DNA of 64,000 bases, taken from Euwallacea fornicatus (Eukaryota; Arthropoda; Insecta; Coleoptera; Curculionidae). Shown piece after piece: positions 24,464 through 36,100 of the stretch; position 1 is the stretch's first letter, and each line of letters opens with the position of its first letter. Where the stretch lies: the NCBI RefSeq assembly GCF_040115645.1, contig NC_089547.1, forward strand, positions 4,588,001-4,652,000, written 5' to 3'. Made by a program: the position numbers and the translations under genes. The notes beneath the pieces are model-generated. The model was given only the letters and a program-made list of their open reading frames with translations, was not told where the DNA came from and did no database searches.

Positions 24464-26711
24464 ATGTGTGGTCGCGTCATTTGGTTTGCGATCGTCTATT
24501 TCGTGCAATTTTCAGTTGGTAAGTTCCCGTAACTACCCCCAACCATCTCTAACCGGGTTTTAGTAGTCGCTCAGAAAAAAAGTGAAGAAATCCTCAATGG
24601 CAAAGTGGTGAAAATCGACGAATACCCCTATCAAGTAGGCATTCTCAGTACTGGGGCCTACAAAATTATCTGCGGCGGGGTGATTATTAAGCCCAGAGTG
24701 GTTCTCACTGGTAAGTTGACTTTAGGGTTAACCAAGTTATGCCAACACTCATCGAAACGCAGCTGCCCATTGCACTCAGACCAGAATGCAGGGACCCAGG
24801 ACTAATTTGGCAGTACTAGCGGGGGCCAACCACATTTTTGATACTCAAGGGGAAGTTCATAAGATCGCTAAAGTGATCAGACACCCGGACTTTTCATATG
24901 CGGTAAGACGCTCACTTGAGAATTCGTTAAAAAAAAGTAGCTTTTGTCAGAAAGATCTGGGCGAGTTATCCGGGAGGGTTTCTGGAGGAATTGTTTTAGT
25001 ACGAGAGCCGTTTCTGAGGGAAATATTTTCTGACTACTTTCACTGCGGAAATATTTTTCGTAGCATGATGTGGATGCATGACAAACTGAAGCAGGCGTTT
25101 CTGCTTGGGTGCGAACCCTCGCGAAAGAGCGCAATAATAAAAATATTTTTTGGCAATTCTCCCTCCCACCTTAATTCCCCTCCCCGTGGGAGTTAGCGTT
25201 ACGTCTAAAATTTTCAAGACAAATCAGCCAAGTGTGGCGGGCCGAGGAATGCCTTAAATTAATTAAATTAAAGATAATCTTATGTAGATTCTAACCCCCG
25301 GCTTCCAAAATACCTCCTCCAGGTGTCCTCTACGCGGCGCCCCGTCAAAGTCATAACAGGACCGAGCTACACTGACGCGAACCCAAATTTATGTTCCTCA
25401 GAACGGCGGCCATCTTGTTTGCTCAACAAAAGCACGTGACATAGTTGTCAAATCTTCTTCAATTTAAACAAAAGTAGCATGACGGCAACAACAACGTCCA
25501 AAATGGCTGCGTTACTGTACCTTCCTCTTAACAAACACCGTTAATACCCCTTAATTTACAGCTCACGCTTTGTTTCTCATCCTCGTGTAAATGAAAACGC
25601 TCTCCATGATATTAAAAAACTTAGTCAGACAGTATTTCAGCACTAAATGTTACATAAGTTGAGAACGTTATGTGCCAACTTCCTCCGAGGAATACGTCCT
25701 TTTCAGAAACGCGTAAATTCTATAGAAAGCAACTTTGTAACTTTATTAATCTCCAAATGTGAGTATAATATTAATAAGTTTTCTATGCAGCACTTGCAAA
25801 ATGATATTTCGGTACTGCTGCTGGAAAAACCTATAAATATCGGGGAAAAAGCTGACACTATCGAGGTTTACGACGAGGAACCGCAGGGTGGTACTAAAGC
25901 TTCGGTTTCTGGATGGGGAAGGACTGAAACTGGACTGCAATCCACACATTTGAGGTTAGGCGTAATTTTCGTTGAGTGACCGCATGAAGAAATTGCATCT
26001 TTAGGGCCGTGAAAGTTGAAGTTGAAGACAGAAGTAACTGCCTGAAGTACTTTCCCCCGATTTTCCCCATCACTGTAAGCGAGAAGCAGATCTGCATAAA
26101 ACCCCATCACAAGACCACATACTTTGTGAGTATTTTTGTCAGCGTTCAAGGGGAGTTATTAAGTTATCTCTCCCTAAAAGGAGCAAACAAAACCCACTTT
26201 TTAGTTTACCCCCTCGGCTTCGGCATCAGATTATTATTAACGATTTATACAAACAGCCCGAAGCGCTGGGCATGTATATGGGTAGTACCGTCGTAATCGA
26301 GGGGGGGAGGGGGGAGGGGGCAACAGCACTGCGCGGCAAACTAAAAAATACGCCGAACTTTCCTGATGGGCGATTTTTCTGGGTGGTAGGGGGACGACGA
26401 TTAAAAATTCTATGAGGGGCGCTAGACATGCTGAGGACGGCCCTGTATTTGAATACACAGAGTATATCGTTTTGATCGTTTTCGCTAGGAAAAATTAAAC
26501 GTAAAGTTGATGAAATGTAGACGTTTCGTTCATAATTTTGTGCTTCAAGGGCGACAGCGGAGGGCCTTTGACTGTGGATGGAAAGTTGGTGGGCTTGGTG
26601 TCCTTTGGAAGACAGCTGAAGCCCAATATCAAGACCACAGTGTTCACTAGAGTGGGACAATTTAAAGACTTCATAGAGCAGGCTCTACCTGATGAATATA
26701 AATATGAATAA
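24464..26711 (+). CDS. Chymotrypsin-fold (S1) serine protease, atypical
   Basis: Six exons join in phase: 24464-24518, 24564-24710, 24763-24902, 25791-25954, 26005-26125 and 26550-26711 (about 262 residues). Exon 1 gives a signal peptide. The catalytic triad is complete: His in TAAHC, Asp in NDISVLLLEKP, Ser in GDSGGPL. The 42-58 and 168-182 cysteine pairs are present. Oddities: the mature N terminus (ILNGKVVKIDEYPYQVG) is preceded by Ser-Glu-Glu and not by Arg/Lys; Cys191 is Tyr and Cys220 is also missing, so one conserved disulfide is gone; position 189 is Thr and 215 is Phe, so it should not have trypsin specificity. Likely secreted, perhaps into the gut lumen. A small missed exon before GDSGGP is the main alternative for the 191 difference. 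AATAAA at 26707-26712 overlaps the stop codon. Confidence 0.8.
26325..26460 (-). mobile_element. Transposon-like repeat, copy 2 (last intron of protease)
   Basis: Read on the minus strand from about 26456, this block starts ACAGGGCCGTCCTCAGCATG and aligns by eye with the repeat at 14455-14600: 22 of the first 28 bases match, then a pyrimidine-rich part and CAGGAAAG. A G-rich tract (26300-26320) lies at its other side. It is a short non-autonomous element or remnant, with no coding capacity. Confidence 0.5.
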
Positions 26712-26719
26712 AGGCATTT

Positions 26720-27540
26720 TCGGTTCTTGATCTTTTGTTAAATATATTTCCTCCTAATCAATTATAGCGTAAGAACACGCTCTTTTCGTACGCGTTTTTT
26801 TTGTTTGGGCCGCTGCTGAATCCCTATAAAGACTACAAATTTTTCTTGTTATTTCCAGAATCTTCGGTAACTCCTCTATTTCCCCAAACATAAATTTCAA
26901 TGGCTTAGTTGCCGTTACTACTGAAATCTAATAAAGGCTCAGTCCTCTTTTGCTCCTGCTTTTTTTTAACGTAATTTTTCTCAACACTGGTTTTTTTTTG
27001 TGAAAATACAAATGCTCTATTAAAATGCCAGTGAACACTTTTGTTCATCTCAATGTCAAGAAATGTATTCGCATTATTTCTTTATTTGTTGACAACTTGG
27101 CGAAGGATTAAATTATCTCCGAATACTTGGTTCTTTAATACGCGAATATATTGGATATGTATGTAAAATATAATAAACACTTGTAATAGTTAAGCCCTGT
27201 TTGCACATCCATCCGATAGATAACATTGATAAGACCCCTAAACATTTCACGGTTATTTGTCCAATTATTGGAAAAATCTGGCCTTTAATGAATGGGTTAA
27301 TATGATAATGCTATACTTTATTTGTTAATATATGTATGTTTTCATGTCACTCTTATAGCAAAGCTGCATTTAGGCCTACAAAACTCACTCACCACTGTCT
27401 CGCTGTAACAATAAACAATTGAAATCGTACTTCGCCATCAATGGCCCCTAAACCGCACCAAAAACCCCTGGAAAATCCGAATCCGTCCTACACGAACCGT
27501 TTCTTCGCCTACTCGATGTCGGAGAACAATTTTCCGATTG
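26720..27540. other. Intergenic, AT-rich, no gene
   Basis: Poly-T/poly-A runs and several AATAAA or ATTAAA words occur; nothing coding is visible. A degenerate copy of the dispersed motif (CTCAATGTCAAGAAAT) is at 27050-27066. Confidence 0.5.
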
Positions 27541-27795
27541 GTCGGTGCAGATTTTCCAGGTCGCCATTGGCGGGAAGTGGCAACTTTAAAGCCGGGAAAA
27601 CTTTGGCGCTCCGTTAGTAAAGCGGCGCTTCACCTGCGAAAAGCACACATTTTTTTAGGGACACGGTGTGTGTGTGTCAAAGGGGTAGCAGCGAGTTTGT
27701 TCTTTGGTTTTTTCCGTCGCTAGATTGGTCGCGTCTTATTTTTTTCATTGCAGAACGTTAAGACTGCAATTGTTTATTGTTTAACGTTTGAAAAG
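27541..27795 (+). promoter_or_regulatory. Orphan promoter and possible 5' non-coding exon with E2F-type sites
   Basis: This GC-richer segment stands out from its AT-rich surroundings. It holds ATTGGCGGGAAG (27566-27577, an E2F-like GCGGGAA plus inverted CCAAT) and TTTGGCGC (27602-27609, a perfect E2F consensus), and a further inverted CCAAT near 27537. It ends with AAAAG/GTAAGT at 27795/27796, a strong splice donor. No convincing ATG-led frame is present, so this looks like a promoter with a non-coding first exon. Which gene it serves is unclear; the next plus-strand gene, tachykinin, has an acceptor upstream of its ATG but lies 18 kb away. Confidence 0.4.
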
Positions 27796-27799
27796 GTAA

Positions 27800-30700
27800 G
27801 TTTTTGAGTTTTTAAAAAAATTAAAAATTGCGTTTTTAGTCCTATTAAAATCCCATTTTTTCAGATAATTGACATATTTTTTGTATATATTTTTTCACAT
27901 TTAAAAATTTTTTTTAAGTTTAAGTTTAATTATTGAGCGCAATTATTCCATGAAATTTTACACGTAATGCAATCGTGTTTTTGCGCAACTGAAATTTTTC
28001 CTTTCAAACTTTTTTAGGAAATCGTCACGTAACTTTTGTACATTACGTATTACTTTATTTTATTTTCGTTTAAAAATCAAACGAGCATAAAAGACAATAC
28101 AAGTCATCACCCGCCCACCATCAAGAAATATTTGCCGATTCATCTAAATACCCGTATCAATTCATCACGAAATGCCCTATTGTGCGGAGACACACTGTAC
28201 GTCACAGATTAAGCCCTGCAATATTTAGATTATCGCGATTATTTCTGGCTCAAGAGCGGGGAGGAAATATCGCTACTTAAGCTTCGTTTACAGTAAACAA
28301 TCGCTAACATCTTACGTATATACGTCGAGAACGGGATTTGCCATTTGTTTAGATAGAAGGTGATTTATGAGGCGTAATTCGGAAGACGTGGAAATTATGG
28401 TTTTGTCCAATAGACCAGGTTTTGTCGAAAAGAAATTTCTTTCACCATTTTGTCAAAGAAAAATATATAGTTTTCTTGACAGAATGACGGAGATAGATTT
28501 TTTAAGGTATTGCTGAAATTCTATTGAAACTTTAAACTTCTTTGTCAAAATTTTACATTGAATGCTTTTGTAACGAAGAAAAAGGACACTTTCATGGTTC
28601 GTGGCTCCTCAAAAGTGCCGCTTCGTGTGAAATTTCCTTAGCTTCTCAGGCATTTTCACGGCCGGACATCTCAGAAAAGAATCGCTTTCGGAAACGAGTT
28701 TCTCAAGATGTAAACGGCTCCTTTCAAGAGATTACGTTTAAACTACAATCCCAAAAATAAAGTAGCAAATATATAGGAAAAAAGTGGAAATTCCGTATTA
28801 TGGAATGACGAAAGTTTCCACACCCAATGTCGGAAAATTGCCTTTTCGAACACGTGCAAAATTTGTATTTATAACTAGATAGTAGTTAATTAAAGTTGAC
28901 CACTATGACGAGCAGGGAATATGCTATGGGTAAAATATTTTCGAAGGGGCATAAAGGCGTCTTAGTATCATCGTTAATAACCACTACACACTAACTGTTT
29001 AATCTATGACCTAAACCAATATTGAGCATTCCAAGAAACAAATAAAGTGCGGTGATCGATTCATATTAAGACAGTCCGCACGTCTTGCTTGGCTTAGCTC
29101 TAAATGATTTACTCGAAACTGGTCGATTCCATAAGGATTCAGTGGCCTTAAACACATGTTAAAGTCTCACGGCATGTCTTGGGAGCCTTCCCGCGGGCTT
29201 CGCATAAAAATATATTTCCTCACTTTAATTCGATTTTCTGCATTATCAGGAAAATCGTTTCGATATAAAAGGAACGGCCCTCAAGTCGATCGAATTAATG
29301 CGTGGACCCTCGGGGGACGTCATCGATCAGCCGTCATATTCCGATTGGAGATTGAAGTCATTATGACGTGGATTTGTGGGAAAATGTTTAGCCAGTTGAC
29401 GTGATTTGTTATGGGGACGTTATCGTTCCAATGTTAATTTTTCTCATTTCTTTTTTCATACAACTGTGATGGGATTCAGGTAGTATCTTGACATAGTGGT
29501 GAAGAGAATCATTACAACCATTAGAGTTTCTTGATTTAATGGTGAATGATATTCGTGCTCTATCTATGCGGCACTACCGTATTGGAGCCCGAAAATCTTC
29601 TCCGTCCCAGAAAGCAGTATGAATGTCGAAAGTGGCATTGCGTACTCAGGAATCTCAAAAACATCTCGCTCAAATTTTAACTCGGCTTCCTACCTCTGTG
29701 CCAACTCTGTCTGCACTTTGTTCTAAAACTTAATAATCCGAGTTACTTCCCTTATTACACCGAACTATTCGGAGTAGCAAATAAACAGGTCTCTTAACGG
29801 AGCCTGGCTAATTAAATTGGCTAATTTCCTTGTAGGTACGACTTACGTGACGGCGTTGTCGATGCTCCCTTAATGGACGTTTGCAGCCCTTTCTGCCTGA
29901 AATTGAGAGATGTAGTTAGTCCAATTTGATGATGGGTATGTTGCTTTTGGACGTGATTGGGTTTCGGCGGTTGCACAGAACGTTTGCCGAAGTCGTTAGC
30001 AAAATTAGAATTCAAAGATTTGTTTAGGATCGGTGTCCGATTTGAGGAAATTAGATGTGGGGAGTGCATTGGTCGAATCTCTCGTGACCAAGTTGAACAA
30101 AACGTTTCATTTGCCCAGTGAAATAAGTTGCACCAGAGTGTTATTATAACACAAATCGATGGGGAACGCATAATTAGTTGGTTGCAAGTTAATTTGTGTG
30201 CATAATATTAAGTAAACATAGGCACGGGGCTCTGGTTTTCTGCTAAGGGCATGCATAATGTATTGGTTTTAATTGGGTGCGAAACAATGGGACATTTCAA
30301 TGATTTTTCTATAGTTATACGGTAGTAATAAGATCCTATTGCATTTAAGCGTCGATTTCTGTTTATACAAACGTAATTGGATTCTTTCACAAACATCGAG
30401 AGAGCGAACCGAACCTTAAAAATCCTGAGCTCCTTTTGTTGCTTTAGCACTACCAATAGCATTTCTGATTCGGGTTAGTGAGAAGAACATCCGTCTCCAT
30501 TTTCTTAGGTGTAATGAGGCATTTCATTTAACGTGTGTGTCGAACCTTCCGAGAAGGTTTTTAGTCCAGTTTGAAACTGAAGGAGATATGTTATTGCTGT
30601 TTTAAATGGAGTTTTTTTAGCGCATCGTTCCGCGGACAGATGGAGTTGGTGTCCAACCTCGTCTAGTTGTGATAGAGATTCACAGATGGCCGCTGAGGAA

Positions 30701-33155
30701 ATCGCGTCCGCCAGTACAACCGCAAGTGCCAACGACTGGGAAAATTTTTACGCGAGTTTCCCTCGGTGGCTTCAGCATGCACTCAATGTTCCAAACTTTC
30801 CGACCTTCAAATGAGACATAATTCCCTCCCGCAATATGCGACAATTTGTGGAACACCAAAATTCCCCCCCCCCCCCCACCAAGTTGTCAAGAAACCTTCG
30901 AAATGGCGAAAGATGTCTTGAAATCTCAGGTTTTTGTGTATTTCTCTGACACTTTGCAATTTCGTCTCAGCAAAGGGCACATGACAAAAGATGTTAAAGT
31001 TCAATTTCATCGCTCTTTTTCCGGAAAGTGCTTTTTCTTGAGAACTGAAATACCAATTATCTAAAGGCACGTCTAATTTCTTCAGAAATCCCCTTTTATC
31101 ATAAAATCAGTTAATTGCGCCAGTAAACCGGACAGCAACACGGCTCTAAGCCGTCGAAATTGCCTGTTTCATTTTATTAGGTTGTTCAGTTTTAATTTTA
31201 CCGCTCCTATTAAGATTTTCACGGATAGTAGGCAATGTCGCCTTGTTGGCTTGAGAGCGGTCCGTTCGTATGCATTTTTTGGCTTAGGTAAATTTACCCA
31301 CTTGGCAGTGTAATAATACGTTGTATGAAGGAAAACAAGAGAACAAACATCAATTACTGGTCAAAAAATGTTTAATAATTGAGGAGCAAATTGAAATTTG
31401 CACCTCAATTACCATGCATACAAACTAGGGCTTGTTTACTTACACAACGTGCAATTTACGAAAAAAGAGACGGTAAAACGTGGTAACACTGAATATCGAA
31501 ATTGTGCTCAAATAACCCATTTTAATTCATGTTAATTAGATTTAACGGTTAATTAGGCATTTCGGTCGCGCGATGCATCTTTCACGGCTTCCCTCGCGCA
31601 AATATCATAATTTTTCTTCAACAACAGAAAACGCCGAATCGGTTCCCTCAATAATTAATCTCCGTAAACGTTTTTAAGCAATTAATTTTCAATTTGTTAA
31701 TTAACCCGACCCCCAAATGAACAGTTTCTGCTGCAAACTTCCTCTGCAACAATTAAGTTTTCCTTTAGGACGCGAATTGACAGATTAACCTTATTATGGA
31801 CGGGCTTTAATGGTCGAGACTACTATGGCCCTGTGAGGCGAGCTTAGAGAGGGCGACTGAAAGATGGGTTTAGGAGATACTTTAATAAACACCTTGAGGT
31901 AAATTTCATTAACGCACTTCCGTTCAAAATCGTATGCTGGTAAATTGGGGCCTCGCCGAGGGCCCCCGTTCTCCGCAAGGACCCACCCCTTGTTTTTTGG
32001 TTTATAGTCTAACGCATGGTAATTATGATAAGGCTGATTTTATCAATATATGCAACTTTGTGCGGTGCCGTTCAATTTCCTATTAAAACCAAGTCCTGAT
32101 TAAAAGCACAAAGCGAACAGCCCTAAACAAGAGGGATTTGGAAATATTCTGGAATTAATTAGTGTTTATTCGCAGTCGGCAAGGGCTGCAGAGCGATCCG
32201 CACCCTTCGTCAATTGATGTTACATCAATTCGGAATTCAGCGTTATGTGTGTACCTTTGAATAACTGGAATTCACTATTAATGTCTCATTACGTCATGCA
32301 ACCTCCGCACTAATTAATTAATAACCAACAAATAATTGATGCAAGAATTCTGCCCGAACTTTCCGCTCGTGTGAAATCCCGAAATCCACTTGCGCTTTAT
32401 CGCGATAAAATCCTGGTAGGTGTCACTTCTCCAGTTCTTATGCTGATCCGCCCAGTGCTTCCCCTGATCCGGGATGCATGTTTCTTATTTCAACCGGGAA
32501 ATCCCTCGGGAACATAAATATCAGGCTAAGAATGCTCACGCGAGACTAAATCCCGCAAACCCGCACTCCAAACGTTCTTTTTCTGAGTTTCCTCTCGGGT
32601 TTGTCATGTCTCGTGCCCCTTAAAAACACCTGCACGACTAAAGAAGAGCGAATTTCGACAAACTGCTTTTAAAAGGGCTTTTATGTTGTGCCGCTACATA
32701 TAGCCGTATTAGGTGAAATCAAACATTCGTATTCCCGAGGGGGCTTTCCTTACAGGTGTGAAGGGGTAAAAACTAGTGTCACCTCCGACGAAGATCAAAC
32801 AGAAATCACACTTTAAAATATGAACGAAAAGTCCGGTGAGGTCGGAGAGTTGAAAGGCTGCAAAGCTTTGTGCATCGTTTATACAAACTTTGTCGCCCAC
32901 CCGAATGTGTGTAATGATTCGCAAAATTTGCACGAAAATTCGTATTTATAGGTACTCTCGGTGACGTCACGCATAAAGGGAAATATGCCGTTTGGAACAT
33001 GGGGTGAAATTTAAAATGCAAATTTCGGCAAATCGGACTTTTCCAATATTTCTTGGTAGATTCAAATTAGGTTGGCTCAGGTTGTGAAAAAGATAAATTT
33101 GTATAAATCGGTCATGCGCTTCAACTGATTACTGCTCCGAGGATCCAGGAATTGG
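27800..33155. other. Large non-coding region, first part
   Basis: No coding exon is supported on either strand. It contains clustered copies of the dispersed motif (28439-28490 as an inverted pair, 29484-29548 as a direct pair, one at 30875-30893) and a C14 run at 30864-30877. Homeodomain-type TAATTA words are frequent, as expected of insect regulatory or intronic DNA. Confidence 0.5.

Positions 33156-33197
<42 letters not shown>
33156..33197. repeat. (TA)n microsatellite
   Basis: About 20 uninterrupted TA dinucleotides. Simple-sequence repeat in non-coding DNA with no further feature attached. Confidence 0.95.
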
Positions 33198-33199
<2 letters not shown>

Positions 33200-36100
33200 T
33201 CGGTCCCGTTCACCAGTTCGTCTAGAAGCTTGTGTCAAATGCCTATGTTAAATATTTATGTTCAAGTTCATGTTTAACGAATGAACATTGAAAATCTCCA
33301 CTATAAATGAAGTCAGACTTCCTTTAGGTAAGAGAAAATACTCTTTTGGGGAAAATCGGGTTGCCAAAGCAACTCTTGACAGTAAATCTCGACACGATGG
33401 CGAATGAAAATTTCGTTAAAATCAAGTTTTTAATCTCTTCCTTTACCTTCAAATTCAAATTCCGCTCAGGTCAGCTAAGCAAGACCGCTGGTAACTCAAA
33501 TCCCCCATTCCATCACTAAACTTACACGCCTTCAGACGAAACAAATCCAACCCGTATTTCATTACACAACCGCCGAAATGTCTCTTCCTTTTTGGAATTC
33601 TAATTATCGCCCCGTTCTAAATTAAGGGCAACAAATAGAAAGTAACCGCGACGAAGAATTGCACGGTATCAGAGATGAAACAAATTGGCTCTTCTTCATC
33701 TCGAGTTTGAGCCTCAAGGATAACTTCCTTATATTTCCATAGGGATAAACTTGGAGGAGAACCGCCATTAACCGTTGTAATTAGAAATGTGCTAACTTTT
33801 ATGGTGGTTAAATTGTTAAAGGGGAATTTTTCTATTACGCTGTAGGAAATTTAAATTTGCGCAAAGGTGCAAAAGATGAACACTTAAACCTTAATGAGGA
33901 ATCTGATCTGTTAACAGCGGCTGTTTAGCATTTTTATGAATCGTTGGATTGAATTTCGCTCTGCGGGATTTCTCGTAACAACTGACATTAATTTTTAATT
34001 GACTAATATCCTGCTTGATCCTGAGGGCCGACGATAAAGCTCAATTTCAGGCAGGTATTGAAAACTTAATAAATCTCCTGCGCCCGCGAGCTGATATGCG
34101 ATGTAGTAAACATCGAGGATTTTCACCTATGCAGCGGTGAATATAAATAGACTTAAGTGTATTTTCCTTCTAAACGCAAAACGTCTATTGCTTTACGGCA
34201 TTAGCCTGCGGCGGCCCGTTTTGCCGAAATGTGGGCTGCTTTGTCGTTATTTCATACGAGGGCCTTATTAAATATATCGACCTCTAGGGGGGAGGTTTGT
34301 TTGTCGAGGGTGCGAATACGTTCGTGCGAACGTATTGAGCTGGTTTTCTAAACACAGATTTTTGTCATTGTCCCCGGCAGGGATATAATTGAGGATTTCA
34401 TATGTCGGGAGGTGCGCATCCGCCATTCTAACCAGAAGCGGATGTAACCCCTCGCCAAAAGAAGTCGTTTCTTAAGTCAAAACATGTTTACTTTCTTATT
34501 TGAAATTGATTAGCACGAGCTAAGATTGAACCAACACAATTATTTCCAATTTATTTACTGAGAAACAGTCGTGTAAAACTTTTATTCCACGAAGGGAAAC
34601 TTCTCGGAAGTCTACAGAACTGATAAAACTTTCTCCGAGAGTCAAGTGCTGCATTTAACGCCGAATCTCTCCATCAAGTGGGCAGTTACATTGGCAATTT
34701 CCAAATCTCACCCTCGGCTACACCATTTCTTCATTATTGACCTTAATTTTGCCATTCGCGCCAAATACAACTTGTACAATATGTACGATTTCCGCATGAT
34801 TTTCCCCGTGCATTCGGCACGCAACAAGCTTTCCTAAATGGTAATTAATATGACGTTTGGTACGAAAAAGTTGCAGTTTCCTTTATTTATAGTTGGGAAC
34901 GATAATTTCCGTCAATATTAGCGGCTTTTCATGCGATTACCTGCGTAAGATAAACCGCCCCTTGTCACGCAAAAATCGTAAATTTGCAAGGTGTATGCTC
35001 CAAGGGTAGGTAATTGAATTTCAGACGAGAGCCCCCTTTCGAGTTGCGAAACTCTGATGGTAATTAGTTTAAGGAGTCTTCGAGTGTTGGGGGATAAGGG
35101 CTATTTTTACTTTTGACAAGTCAACCTACGACTTTTGAAGACTCTTGTTCGCAGGGAAAAATCTCTGCCCGTCGAAAAACGATCGTATCGTCAAAAAGGG
35201 CATATAAAGTTAGTTCTCTCACAGCCGATGACTAATCGCGATGACGCACCTAAATCCGCGGCTTGGCCAAAGCAGGCCAACTCCTGCCACGTAAACGTCA
35301 CATGTCGGCGTTGCCACTTTTGGTACTTTCGTTCCTCTCCTCTGTTGATTTAATTGCATTTGAGCACTCCCATTCCCGGAAAATAAGGACTGTTTCGTCA
35401 AAACCTTAAAATTGTGGCTCCGATTTGCCTCGTTTGAGCTACAAGGGCCCCTCAAAATGACTTTTACAGGTCAGGGGAACTCATTCAATTTCACTACTAA
35501 CATACATTCGCCCCGCAGGGCTCGCCGTCGTTCCGAAACTCTTATGGATTGAAACGCCTATTTTAAGCAGCGAGACAAAAATAAAGACCAGAAGTCATTG
35601 TGGGCCTTTCAGTCTCTCGTCTTTGTTTCGCATTTTAATTATTAGAGGGATCAAAAAAGCAGCAAAATAATTCGAAGCGGCCCGCGGAGGTTTCGCAGCA
35701 CGGAAAAAGACGTATCGTTGTTCATTTTTTTCGCTGATGGAAATTTGAAATTGGATGAATGCAAATGCCAACTGGAAGAAATGTAATTTCAGAAATTATA
35801 ATTTGGTAATTTTACACACGAATATTTTATAAAACTTGACAACGCTGGAGCGATAGTTTGTCAAGGTCTAATCGATTGTCAGCTGTCAAAATCCATATCG
35901 ATGGCGATGACGTCATTGAGTATACTAAATATTTTTTCATGTATTTACACATACGATAACCGATCGTCGTTAAGGGTGCCTGCGTTGGACATAGAAAAGA
36001 AGCAATTCATTTGAAATAAGTGAAAAGGCGAAGTTTATTTCGAGAATTATCCTGAAACCAGCTTCAGGTAACTAAAACTTGAACACTTTGACAATACTTT

